Positions 42,461 to 51,072 of a DNA stretch of 58,168 nucleotides are shown here, piece by piece (position 1 is the stretch's first letter; each line of letters starts with the position of its first letter). Both the position numbers and the translations under genes were made by a program. The notes below the pieces were generated by a model that did not search any database, was not told the DNA's origin, and was given only the letters and a program-made list of their open reading frames with translations. The DNA comes from Lentisphaerota bacterium (lineage in GTDB: Bacteria; Verrucomicrobiota; Lentisphaeria; Victivallales; Victivallaceae). The stretch spans positions 1 through 58,168 of the forward strand of contig SUWH01000017.1 of the NCBI GenBank assembly GCA_015061605.1. Direction: 5' to 3'.

Positions 42461-43425
42461 ATGGCTTTCAGCAGATTATTTCCGTAAAGCAGAAAACCGC
42501 TGTCGTTGGGGTGCAAATACGCATCGGCATAGAACTCCGGCAGATGCGGCACCAGCGGCATCCCTTCTATGACTCTGACATTGTCAAACTGCCGGTATAC
42601 CGCTTTGAGCAATTCAATGGCATCAGTGAGTTTGCCGGAAGCATGGGTGTCTTCCATATCTTTGCGCCAGATGGGCAAAATGGCATAAATCGGCGTGCCG
42701 GGGTAGTGCTTATTGAGATTGATCAGAAATGCAGTGGCATTTTTGGTGATATTTTCTGCTGAAACCTCTTTTTTCCAATCGTTTGTCCCGTAGGCAACGG
42801 TAATGAGATCCGGTTTGAAATCATCCGGCGCATCGGCAAAAGGCGGGTTGAATATTTCCGCTCCGATAGCTTTGTTGAAAATTTCCGCATCAAATCCATC
42901 GGCAATCATATTGGCATACGCAAACGAGGGATGGATGGCATCGTATCCCTGGGTTATCGAATCACCGTAAGCAAGCATTTTCCGGCTTCTTTTAAGTGCT
43001 TCGATGCGGCAGTTGTCAGAAAATTCCAGCGCAGAAAGTACCGTTTTTGCCAGACAGGGAAAATATATTTCAACTTTATTGAAGTTGCCGTCCAGCGGAA
43101 TGGTGAAATCAAAATCCGGTTTTTCCGGATGGTTTTCTGTACCTGAATGCTGAATCAGAATGCCGTTGATTTTAACATCAAAAAAGGCGAACTTGCGCGT
43201 TGATGCGGCAGAGAACCTGCCCGATAACCGGATGACTTTTGCATCGGTCGCAAATGACAAACGGATGCCGCTGGTGGCAGTTGCTTTGGTGCCGAAATCC
43301 TGATTGTCTTTCAAAATTTCCCGCTGCAGCGCTGTCATACGGTGAAATTCATAAACTCCATCGTTATCAATTATTTCAACTGCGCCGCAGGTGATATTTT
43401 TTATCAGCTCAAAATCAGCTTTCAT
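42448..43425 (-). CDS. SGNH/GDSL-family hydrolase (acetyl-esterase type)
   Basis: A protein of 325 residues. An N-terminal beta-sandwich (~20-145) precedes an SGNH domain with block I GDSITQG (nucleophile Ser), TVAYGTNDW (block III, Asn) and ADAYLHPNDSG (block V, Asp-x-x-His-like). This two-domain layout resembles carbohydrate esterases that remove acetyl groups from plant or bacterial glycans. No signal peptide is evident. Its ATG is two bases after the MFS stop, so it is translationally coupled. A combined import and de-esterification role is plausible but inferred. Confidence 0.85.
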   Translation of the reverse strand: MKADFELIKNITCGAVEIIDNDGVYEFHRMTALQREILKDNQDFGTKATATSGIRLSFATDAKVIRLSGRFSAASTRKFAFFDVKINGILIQHSGTENHPEKPDFDFTIPLDGNFNKVEIYFPCLAKTVLSALEFSDNCRIEALKRSRKMLAYGDSITQGYDAIHPSFAYANMIADGFDAEIFNKAIGAEIFNPPFADAPDDFKPDLITVAYGTNDWKKEVSAENITKNATAFLINLNKHYPGTPIYAILPIWRKDMEDTHASGKLTDAIELLKAVYRQFDNVRVIEGMPLVPHLPEFYADAYLHPNDSGFLLYGNNLLKAMRSK

Positions 43426-43427
43426 GG

Positions 43428-44693
43428 TCAATTTACCTCAATGTTTTTGCCCCGGGTCTCTTTCAGAAAGATCGCATTTACCGCCGTCATTCCGCCGAGG
43501 ACGGTGAGCAGGATGAATACGGCAAGATAGGAGTTTCTGCCGTAAATTTTTATCCCGTCAATAATTTGCGGCGGGAAAATTTCCAGAAGTTTTCCCGTAA
43601 GTGTTCCGACGATGGCGATGATAAGATAGGAAAAACAGTTTCCGATACTCAAACTGGTACCGACCCGGTTCGCCGGATTGGTCTCTTTTTGTATTGCCAC
43701 CTGAATTGTGGAACAGTTCCCCGCAAAGCTGAAAAGTATCCACGCCGCCGCCGACAGCTGCCATGCCCGGATATCGAAAAGCACCGCACTCAACAGCATC
43801 AGGCTTCCTGCCAAAGTTCCAAATCCGCAGAAGTACATAAAGGGCCGCCGCCGGTTCCCGGCAAGCTTGCTCAAAAGTGCCAGCAAAAAGGCGTTGCAGC
43901 TGGAAATCACCATCGTTACCGACATCAGCAATCCTGCTTTGTCAGACGACAATCCGGTGAAGTCCTCCATATACTTTTTACCAATGGTCATCTGCATGGA
44001 GTAAAACACCGCAAAACCGATACCGGTCGTCATGTACAAGTGGATATTGTGTTTCTGTTTCAACACATTTTTGAATGAGGTCAGATTCAGTTTTACGCAT
44101 TGATCCACCGGCGGCAGTTTGGAACAGAGTACATTGATCAGAAAGAGTGCGTAACAGACCACCGTCACAATGCCGACAGTAAGCATACATTTACTGTACC
44201 CGAAAGCGTTGACGAATTTGACAAACGGTGCGCCGCTGACGATACTGCCGGAGTAGCCGACGATCATGATTATCCCCAGAACCACAGTGAAGTTTTCCGG
44301 AGTGATGCGGAAAATAAGTTTGAGCATACTCAAATAAATAACACTTGCCCCGAAACCGGTGAGTATCCGGCTGAACATAAGCACTGCAAGCGAGCCGGAA
44401 TATGCCGAAAGCAGCGAACCGATGCAGAATAACGCTCCGCCAACCATTATCACCCTGGTCCCGGAATAGCGGTCGGCAAGTACTCCTACTGTCAACTGGT
44501 TCAAACTGTATACATACATGAATCCGGCTCCGAGCCCGGTGACACTTCCGGCATCGCAGTTGAATATCTGCTGCAATTCATTGAATACACTTCCCGGAAC
44601 CACCACCTTTTGCAGATTGGCAAAAAAGTAAAGAATGCTCACCAGAACCAGCAGTAGAAATCCCAGAATTTTTTCCCGGCGTTCAAAGGACAT
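43428..44693 (-). CDS. MFS transporter (sugar-phosphate/anion-type)
   Basis: A protein of 421 residues with 12 predicted helices. Its MFS motif is GVLADRYSGTRVIMVGG (loop 2-3), with RILTGFGASVIYLSML following. The C-terminus ends in KETRGKNIEVN, a motif common in MFS C-terminal tails. AGGAGG precedes the ATG at 44693. It lies 15 nt after the DEAD helicase gene and 2 nt before the SGNH hydrolase, with which it likely works. The substrate is not determinable from sequence. Confidence 0.85.
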   Translation of the reverse strand: MSFERREKILGFLLLVLVSILYFFANLQKVVVPGSVFNELQQIFNCDAGSVTGLGAGFMYVYSLNQLTVGVLADRYSGTRVIMVGGALFCIGSLLSAYSGSLAVLMFSRILTGFGASVIYLSMLKLIFRITPENFTVVLGIIMIVGYSGSIVSGAPFVKFVNAFGYSKCMLTVGIVTVVCYALFLINVLCSKLPPVDQCVKLNLTSFKNVLKQKHNIHLYMTTGIGFAVFYSMQMTIGKKYMEDFTGLSSDKAGLLMSVTMVISSCNAFLLALLSKLAGNRRRPFMYFCGFGTLAGSLMLLSAVLFDIRAWQLSAAAWILFSFAGNCSTIQVAIQKETNPANRVGTSLSIGNCFSYLIIAIVGTLTGKLLEIFPPQIIDGIKIYGRNSYLAVFILLTVLGGMTAVNAIFLKETRGKNIEVN

Positions 44694-44708
44694 GGTGACC
44701 TCCTGCGT

Positions 44709-46232
44709 TTAACGGCGGAAACCGCCGCTTCTCCGGTTGCCGCCCCTCCGGTTGCCGCGGCGTCCGGAATTTGCGGGAGCTTCACGCTCCGGCAGATCGG
44801 GATTTGCGACCGGTTCAGGCATTTTCAGCATCTCCTCCGAGGGGAGAATGCTGTTGAACTGGGTTCCGAGCAATTCCTCGATGGCGGGCAGATAGTAAGC
44901 GCCGTATTCGCAGAGGAAACTTATTGCAGTACCGCGGTTTCCGGCACGCCCGGTACGGCCGATACGGTGGATGTAGTCCTCGGGCTGTTCCGGGAGGTCG
45001 TAGTTTATCACCAGTGAAATATCGTCGACGTGGATGCCGCGCGCCGCTACATCAGTGGCGATCACCACCCGTTCTTTGCCGGAGCGGAAACGTTCAAGTA
45101 TCTTGATCCGTTTGGCTTGGGTGATGTCTCCGGAAAGCACCGGAATAGTGTAGCCGTAACGCGCCAGATCATACTGCAAGCGCAGATTGACATCTTTCCG
45201 GTTGCCGAAAATTATCAAACGCTCATAATCCATGGTTCGCAGGATGTAGAGGACGAGGGCGAGTTTTTCTTCGCGCAGAACAGAATAAAAAGTTTGAGTG
45301 ATGTTTTCGCTGACCGGCTTTTCCGGTTCGCTTTCATAGATCACAGGATCTGCCAGCCACCCTGAAGCCAGAGTCAAAATGCGGTCTTCCAGTGTCGCGG
45401 AAAAAAGCAGGGTTTGCCGCTTGCCTTTTTCCGGCATTCTGGAAACTATCCGTTTCACATCGGGGATGAATCCCATATCCAGCATCCGGTCGGCTTCGTC
45501 GATGACCAGTATTTCAACTTTAGAAAGATCCAATGCCCCGGAACGGGAATAGTCGATGATCCGTCCCGGGGTGCCGACCAGTACATCCAGCGGGCAATCC
45601 AGTGAACGCCGCTGGGTCTCGTGATCCATGCCGCCGAAAACCACGGCGATATTCAAACCGGTGAAAATACCGAGTTCACAGGCATCTTTATGGATCTGCA
45701 TCGCAAGTTCCCGGGTCGGAGCCATCACCACCATGCGCGGCTGGGCATTGGTGCGCGGTTCGGGGAGGGGGCTATTCAGCAAGCGGGTGAATGATGCCAG
45801 CAGAAATGCGGCAGTTTTACCGGTGCCGGTCTGTGCTTTTCCGGCAAGGTCGCGCTGTTCCAACAGCGGCGGCAGTGCCATTTGCTGAATGGGGGTGCAA
45901 TACTCAAAACCGGCGTGCTGGATGCCATATTTGACCAGTAAATGCAAGTCGAGATCGAGAAATCTGGTTTTGCCTTCAATGATGGGGACTTCGACCAGTT
46001 CTTTGGGCATCGGCGGGATATTGGGAGCGGTTGAAGCAGATTTACCGGAACTCTTTTTCTTTTTCTTTTTCTCCGGCTTGGCTGTTTTTTCAAAAGTTTC
46101 ATTTTTCTTGTTTTTTGCCGCCGGATTCTTTTTGCGGCTTTTGCCGGATTTGCCCTGATGTGCTGAATTATACTTGGTTTCAGCTTCCGGCTGCAGCAGA
46201 TTTTTCAATAATTTTTTCAGTTTTTTGAACAC
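44709..46232 (-). CDS. DEAD-box RNA helicase (RhlB/RhlE-like)
   Basis: A protein of 507 residues. After a Lys-rich extension (~1-75) the helicase core has Q-motif FEYCTPIQQ, AQTGTGKTAAFL (I), PTRELA (Ia), VIDEADRMLDMGF (II), SAT (III), RGIHVDD (V) and HRIGRTGRAG (VI). The C-terminal tail (~480-507) is Arg/Gly-rich (RRGNRRGGNRRSGGFRR), an RNA-binding type end. It should unwind structured RNA in decay or ribosome assembly. It lies 6 nt after galU and 15 nt before the MFS gene, all in one direction. Confidence 0.92.
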   Translation of the reverse strand: MFKKLKKLLKNLLQPEAETKYNSAHQGKSGKSRKKNPAAKNKKNETFEKTAKPEKKKKKKSSGKSASTAPNIPPMPKELVEVPIIEGKTRFLDLDLHLLVKYGIQHAGFEYCTPIQQMALPPLLEQRDLAGKAQTGTGKTAAFLLASFTRLLNSPLPEPRTNAQPRMVVMAPTRELAMQIHKDACELGIFTGLNIAVVFGGMDHETQRRSLDCPLDVLVGTPGRIIDYSRSGALDLSKVEILVIDEADRMLDMGFIPDVKRIVSRMPEKGKRQTLLFSATLEDRILTLASGWLADPVIYESEPEKPVSENITQTFYSVLREEKLALVLYILRTMDYERLIIFGNRKDVNLRLQYDLARYGYTIPVLSGDITQAKRIKILERFRSGKERVVIATDVAARGIHVDDISLVINYDLPEQPEDYIHRIGRTGRAGNRGTAISFLCEYGAYYLPAIEELLGTQFNSILPSEEMLKMPEPVANPDLPEREAPANSGRRGNRRGGNRRSGGFRR

Positions 46233-46238
46233 AATAGT

Positions 46239-47147
46239 TTACTCTTTCATATTTGATATTGCCGCGGCGATTTCCGGACAGGATGCCGCAAGTTTTTTAC
46301 TTATTGAGGAAGATAATTCCGCATCACGGAGCGCAAATTCGATATTGGCGGCAATAAATCCGGCTTTACTGCCCAAATCATAACGTCTGCCGTTGATTTT
46401 GCACGCATGAAGTGAACCGGAGGGGATCAGCTCCCTGATCGCATCGGTAAGCTGGATCTCATTGCCTTTGCCCCGCTTGGTCCGGTGCAGAAGCGGGAAT
46501 ATTTCAGGCGACAGCACATAACGTGAAGCAACTGCCAGATCGGATAATGCTTCGGCGGGGGATGGTTTCTCTACCATAGCATCGACTTGCATGATGTTTT
46601 CTGATTTCCAGATACCGCCGACATTGCCGTAACTGGAGATATTGGCGGCAGGAACTGCTTCCACGGCGACGACCGGGGTGCCGACTTGCTTATATGCTTC
46701 AATGAGCTGCCCTGTTACCGGAACATCTCCATTGCTGTCAAGGATGGTATCACCGAGCAGTACGGCAAAATATTCTCCGTTGCAGAAATTTTCAGCCAGT
46801 TTGACTGCTCCGCCGAGTCCGTCAAGTTCCTCCTGATAGACACAGCTTATTTTTGCACCTTTGCCAATGGAACTTATTTGGGCAAGAAGTTCATTTTTTC
46901 CGGTTTCTTTCAATCGTGTTTCCAGCTCCGGTGCCGCTTGAAAATGTTCCAAAACCGCCTCTTTGCCGGAACTTAAAATCAGCAGTATATCATCCAATCC
47001 GGAAGCAATAGCTTCTTCGACCACATACTGGATGACCGGCTTGTCCACCAGAGGAATAAGTTCTTTGGGAACCGCTTTGGTAAATGGCAGCATCCGGGTG
47101 CCGAAACCTGCGGCAGGAATGACTGCTTTGCGGATGTTTTGAAACAT
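46239..47147 (-). CDS. galU: UTP-glucose-1-phosphate uridylyltransferase
   Basis: A nucleotidyltransferase of 302 residues. The N-terminal signature AAGFGTRMLPFTKAVPKELIPLVDKP, the GKEAVLEHF block and VEKPSPAEALSDLAVASRYVLSP match GalU. It makes UDP-glucose from UTP and glucose-1-phosphate. Because the preceding gene encodes a glucuronokinase-like enzyme, it may also act on glucuronate-1-phosphate, as plant UDP-sugar pyrophosphorylase does; that is inference. It lies 16 nt after the kinase gene, probably co-transcribed. Confidence 0.93.
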   Translation of the reverse strand: MFQNIRKAVIPAAGFGTRMLPFTKAVPKELIPLVDKPVIQYVVEEAIASGLDDILLILSSGKEAVLEHFQAAPELETRLKETGKNELLAQISSIGKGAKISCVYQEELDGLGGAVKLAENFCNGEYFAVLLGDTILDSNGDVPVTGQLIEAYKQVGTPVVAVEAVPAANISSYGNVGGIWKSENIMQVDAMVEKPSPAEALSDLAVASRYVLSPEIFPLLHRTKRGKGNEIQLTDAIRELIPSGSLHACKINGRRYDLGSKAGFIAANIEFALRDAELSSSISKKLAASCPEIAAAISNMKE

Positions 47148-47163
47148 AAAACGTCAGCTCCGG

Positions 47164-48168
47164 TTATCTTACAATGCTTGGACGGATAATGTCAACATCG
47201 TATTCTTTAAGTGTTGAACGTAATGTTTCGAACATCGCTTCATTTTCATAAGTGCCGATGATCGCACCGCCGGAACCGGTGAATTTTGCCGAGGCTCCGC
47301 ATGAACGGGCAAGTTCCACCATACGGCGGTTTTTATCACTTATACTGCCGGCACAAACCTGACAGCGCAAATCAAAGTTGCGATCGATCAGGTGGGAGAT
47401 AGTTGCCGCATCCCGGTTTTTGAGAGCCTGTTTCATCTGATCGGAAAGCGATGCCCACTCCGCCATTGCCGCCAGTACATCCGGTTTTCCGGAATTGTAG
47501 TCATCGCGCAATCTGGAATGGAGTATTTCCGAGCCTTCGGCAAGGTCGGTACGGAATCCGACGTAGAAATTCAAATTTTCCGGGATGTTGATCGGCTGAT
47601 AGATGCCGTAGCCGTATTTTTCCATATGTTCACGGTTGAAATCCATGAAAACCGGCGTATTGTACGCCTGGGCGACCCGGTCTTGAAGTCCGGCAGGAAT
47701 GCTCAATTCATCCCGCTCGGTATGCAGTACCAGATTGGCAAATTCTTCATTGGAAATCGATAATTCATAATACTCAAATATCGCCCGCATCGCGGCGGTT
47801 ATGATCGCAGAGGAACCGGCAAGTCCGAGACGGTTGGGAATATCGCTTTCATAGCGGATGGTAAAATTGCGTCCGGGCAGCGTTATACCGTGAATCTGAC
47901 AGTAAAGATAAAATTTCCGGGCGGCGGCTTTCAGCAGCCGTATACCGCCGTAATAGCCGTAATTGCAGATTTTTTTATCCAAGTCACTCAATCCGGCAAA
48001 AGTGGTGTAGTCTCTGCTGGACGGAACAAAACACAGCTCCGGAGTTTCGTAGAGTTGGACCGAAGCTTTGTAATTGTCAAAGACAAATGCGATCGTCTTT
48101 CCGTAATAACCATCAGACGGATTGCCGATCAGCGCTGCCCGGGGATATGCATAAGTGGTAATGATCAT
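47164..48168 (-). CDS. GHMP kinase, glucuronokinase-like
   Basis: A GHMP-superfamily kinase of 334 residues that closely resembles plant glucuronokinase (glucuronate to glucuronate-1-phosphate). Shared blocks from memory of Arabidopsis GLCAK are LIGNPSDGYYGKTIAF, NYGYYGGIRLL, GLAGSSAI (the GHMP ATP loop), AGLQDRVAQ, DFNREHMEK and AKFTGSGGAI. Length (plant ~360) and order match. The start at 48168 has AAGG about 7 nt upstream. galU follows 16 nt later, which fits a two-step route to UDP-glucuronate. Bacterial members are mostly uncharacterised, so another anomeric sugar kinase activity is possible. Confidence 0.8.
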   Translation of the reverse strand: MIITTYAYPRAALIGNPSDGYYGKTIAFVFDNYKASVQLYETPELCFVPSSRDYTTFAGLSDLDKKICNYGYYGGIRLLKAAARKFYLYCQIHGITLPGRNFTIRYESDIPNRLGLAGSSAIITAAMRAIFEYYELSISNEEFANLVLHTERDELSIPAGLQDRVAQAYNTPVFMDFNREHMEKYGYGIYQPINIPENLNFYVGFRTDLAEGSEILHSRLRDDYNSGKPDVLAAMAEWASLSDQMKQALKNRDAATISHLIDRNFDLRCQVCAGSISDKNRRMVELARSCGASAKFTGSGGAIIGTYENEAMFETLRSTLKEYDVDIIRPSIVR

Positions 48169-48172
48169 AATT

Positions 48173-48805
48173 TCAACCTTTAAACAGCCAGATCATGGTG
48201 ACGGACATCAGCAATGCTCCGGAAATTATCGCTATTGCAAGCGGCCATTGAGAAGTTGTGGATGCCTGCTTCGCAGATGCCGCATTGGTATTGCGATTGC
48301 TGCTGTTGTGGGCAAGAGAAGACTCGAAGCGACCGCGGGCTTGAAAATATTCAATGCGGAGCTTGTTGATTTTTCCGGTATCAGGTCGTTCCGGATCGGT
48401 CAATTCGTTCAGTAAGCGTTCGACAGTTGTCCGGAATTTTTCCAGAGTTGCCGCATGCTCACGGATGAATGTTTCTTCTGACTCAACAAAGCTCAAATCC
48501 CGCAGCATTTTTCCCTCCAGCTCCCGGCGCTCCCGGGATATGTCACTGTCGTCTCCCGCAGCAACTATTTGCGGCAGACGTGAAACCGGAGCTTTTTCAA
48601 GAGCAGCAGGCTCGGAGGAACTCTCCGTGACGGAGGATCGTGTATCCCGGCGCGAAGAAAAACTCTTTACCATATCCGGAACGTTTTCTGCAGAAACAGT
48701 ATCCGGTTTGTCATGCGAGGGATCCGTCAAATGTTCAGAGTGGTTGCGTTTGAAGCGTTCCCGCATGTTGTAAAGGTCATCGCTGATAAACTTGTCCCTT
48801 GCCAT
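48173..48805 (-). CDS. Hypothetical protein, C-terminal membrane anchor
   Basis: A protein of 210 residues. The first ~100 residues are polar and Ser/Asp/Arg-rich and look disordered. Residues ~95-160 form a probable coiled coil (ERRELEGKMLRDLSFVESEET). A single hydrophobic helix lies at the very C-terminus (~187-207; LAIAIISGALLMSVTMIWLF), so it is likely tail-anchored with its bulk in the cytoplasm. I do not recognise a family. AGGAG precedes the start. It lies 4 nt before the glucuronokinase-like gene and 22 nt after the HTH gene. Confidence 0.6.
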   Translation of the reverse strand: MARDKFISDDLYNMRERFKRNHSEHLTDPSHDKPDTVSAENVPDMVKSFSSRRDTRSSVTESSSEPAALEKAPVSRLPQIVAAGDDSDISRERRELEGKMLRDLSFVESEETFIREHAATLEKFRTTVERLLNELTDPERPDTGKINKLRIEYFQARGRFESSLAHNSSNRNTNAASAKQASTTSQWPLAIAIISGALLMSVTMIWLFKG

Positions 48806-48827
48806 GCTGTTCTCCTGTTTTCAGTGA

Positions 48828-49262
48828 TCAGGCATTGTTTTCAGCAGCAGCCAGACGGCGTTTGATTTCCCGTTTGCCGATGGTACGCAATGCACAAATG
48901 GCAGCTTTCGCACCGGCGCGCGGGGCGACTTTGCCCAGCTCCCAGAATGAAACGGTATGAAGTGAAACTCCGAGGAGTTTTGCAAATTCATTCTGGGTGA
49001 GTTTCAATTTTGTACGTACTCTGACGATACCGGCGGCATTGAGACGCAGTTTTTTGTTTTCGGCAACAGGGGCGGAAACGGTCTTTTCTGCCGGTTTTGC
49101 AGCAGCACAGGATTTTTCCATGGCGGCGATGCGTTTTTTCAATTCCGAGATGGCATGGCGCTGTTCAGCGATGGTTTTTACCAAAGGCAGCACAGCCGCT
49201 TTTACCTCTTTTTTTGCCAAACGGCGGATCTCTTCATTCAGCACAGCTTTGATGTCAGGCAT
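48828..49262 (-). CDS. XRE-type HTH protein with N-terminal coiled coil
   Basis: A protein of 144 residues. The N-terminal ~60 residues are helical and basic (AVLNEEIRRLAKKEVKAAVL), followed by an Ala/Pro-rich linker and an XRE-type helix-turn-helix (~80-125; LKLTQNEFAKLLGVSLHTVSFWELGKVAPR). Similar coiled-coil plus HTH proteins are known as probable DNA-binding regulators or nucleoid-type proteins. Targets are unknown; adjacency to the Tad motor gene and the tail-anchored protein is suggestive only. AAAGGA precedes the ATG. Confidence 0.75.
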   Translation of the reverse strand: MPDIKAVLNEEIRRLAKKEVKAAVLPLVKTIAEQRHAISELKKRIAAMEKSCAAAKPAEKTVSAPVAENKKLRLNAAGIVRVRTKLKLTQNEFAKLLGVSLHTVSFWELGKVAPRAGAKAAICALRTIGKREIKRRLAAAENNA

Positions 49263-49335
49263 GGTGATTTTCCTTTATTTTTTTTCAGGGTAAATATTTG
49301 ATGTTTTAACGTACTTTTGCCGGATCATAAAATAT

Positions 49336-51066
49336 TCAATCTTTGGGCGGGGTGAATATATCCACCGACAGATCCAGTTTCGCCCGGGTTATATCTTCCA
49401 TGAAGCTGGGGATATTTCCGGTCGGCAGATATTTGCCGGTCATTTTGCCGTTGCTGTCCCAGCCGGTATGATGGAAAGTGAATATATCCTGCATGGTGAT
49501 GATGTCGCCTTCCATTTTTGTGATTTCGCTGATGTTTATCACTTTGCGGCTGCCGTCGCGGGCGCGGGTAATCTGCACGACGATATTGATGGCTGAAGCG
49601 ATCTGTTCCCGGATCGCGCGGAGCGGAAGGTCGAAACCTGCCATCAAAACCAGAGTTTCCAAACGGGCAAGCGCATCGCGCGGAGTGTTGGCGTGGACGG
49701 TGGTCAAACTGCCGTCGTGACCGGTATTCATCGCCTGAAGCATATCCAGAGCTTCTCCGCCGCGGCACTCACCGACCACGATGCGGTCAGGACGCATACG
49801 CAAAGAGTTTCGCACCAAATCGCGGATGGTTACGGCGCCGCGGCCTTCGATATTGGGCGGGCGGGATTCCAGACGGACCAGATGTTCCTGATGCAGTTGA
49901 AGTTCGGCGGCGTCTTCAATGGTCACGATGCGTTCGCGGTTGGGCAGAAAGCTGCTCAAAACGTTGAGCAGAGTGGTTTTACCGGAACCGGTACCGCCGG
50001 AAATGATGATGTTTTTGCGGACGGCGATACAAATCGCCAGAAAGTGCATCATATCTTCGGAAATCGAACCGAAGTTTATCAAATCTTTGGCCTGAAAAGG
50101 TTTCTTTGCAAATTTACGGATGGTGATGGTGGGACCGGTCAATGCCAATGGCGGAATGATCGCATTCACACGGGAACCGTCTGCCAGACGGGCATCCACC
50201 ATCGGTGAACTTTCATCAATACGCCGTCCCAGCGGAGCGACGATTCGTTCAATTGCGGAAAGCACCTGGGCATCGTCGGCAAATTCGCTGTCAGAACGGT
50301 AGATCACACCTTTGCGTTCGATAAAGATCTGATTCGGTCCATTGACCATGATTTCTGTGATATCGTCTCTTTCGAGCATCGGTTCCAGAGGACCGAGTCC
50401 GATAGCTTCCTGAAGCAGTTCTTTTTCAAGCTGCTGGAGCGACTCTTCTCCGGGCAGAGGGATGGTGAGCTGGCTCAAAATCTCCTGAATTATAGCTTGA
50501 GCTTTTTTGGCAAGATCTTCCTGTGAGATGCCGGAAAGAGCCATTTTTTTCAAATTCATCCGGATCAGAAGTTCGCGGTGGGCCTGCCGTTTGATCTCCT
50601 GAATGACCGGGCGCAGCTCCGGAGGGAATGCCGATATCTGAAACACCGGGATCTCCTCCTTTTCCGGAGTTACGGAAAAGGGTTTCGGCATGCTTTGCTT
50701 TTGATCGATCTGGGTTTGCGAGAGGTTTTTCAACTGAGTTTCAGAAAGTTTTTCCTCTTCATGCGGTTTGAGCGGGATGACCTGTAAAAATGCTTTACCG
50801 AGAGTCAGGGTCGCTCCTCCGGAAATATCCACCGGGCGGTTGGGGAATATCGCTTCTCCTCCATTGAGTTTGGTTCCGTTGCTGCTGCCGAGATCCATGA
50901 CGGTGATGCGACCGTCGGAAACGATCAACTGGGCGTGACGGCGGGATATTCCTGTGACCTGGATCGGGATGTGGCACGAACTGCTGGCACCGATTATGTA
51001 AGCACCATTTTCCAGAGTTGCAGTTACCGGAGCGGTTCCCGGTGCGGTTATGATTGCTTTGACCAT
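49336..51066 (-). CDS. FHA domain fused to CpaF/TadA-type pilus assembly ATPase
   Basis: A protein of 576 residues. Residues ~1-100 are an FHA phosphothreonine-binding domain (GASSSCHIPI, ISRRHAQL, MDLGSSNGTKLNGG). Residues ~160-560 are a CpaF/TadA secretion ATPase with GGTGSGKTTLLN (Walker A), VTIEDAAELQL, GECRGGEALDM (Walker B), TGHDGSLTTVHANTP and RLADGSRVNAI. CpaF powers Tad/Flp (type IVc) pilus assembly at the inner membrane. The fused FHA domain suggests control by Ser/Thr phosphorylation. It is encoded 6 nt after CpaB. No TadB/TadC platform gene follows; instead an HTH gene lies downstream. Confidence 0.92.
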   Translation of the reverse strand: MVKAIITAPGTAPVTATLENGAYIIGASSSCHIPIQVTGISRRHAQLIVSDGRITVMDLGSSNGTKLNGGEAIFPNRPVDISGGATLTLGKAFLQVIPLKPHEEEKLSETQLKNLSQTQIDQKQSMPKPFSVTPEKEEIPVFQISAFPPELRPVIQEIKRQAHRELLIRMNLKKMALSGISQEDLAKKAQAIIQEILSQLTIPLPGEESLQQLEKELLQEAIGLGPLEPMLERDDITEIMVNGPNQIFIERKGVIYRSDSEFADDAQVLSAIERIVAPLGRRIDESSPMVDARLADGSRVNAIIPPLALTGPTITIRKFAKKPFQAKDLINFGSISEDMMHFLAICIAVRKNIIISGGTGSGKTTLLNVLSSFLPNRERIVTIEDAAELQLHQEHLVRLESRPPNIEGRGAVTIRDLVRNSLRMRPDRIVVGECRGGEALDMLQAMNTGHDGSLTTVHANTPRDALARLETLVLMAGFDLPLRAIREQIASAINIVVQITRARDGSRKVINISEITKMEGDIITMQDIFTFHHTGWDSNGKMTGKYLPTGNIPSFMEDITRAKLDLSVDIFTPPKD

Positions 51067-51072
51067 GATCTG

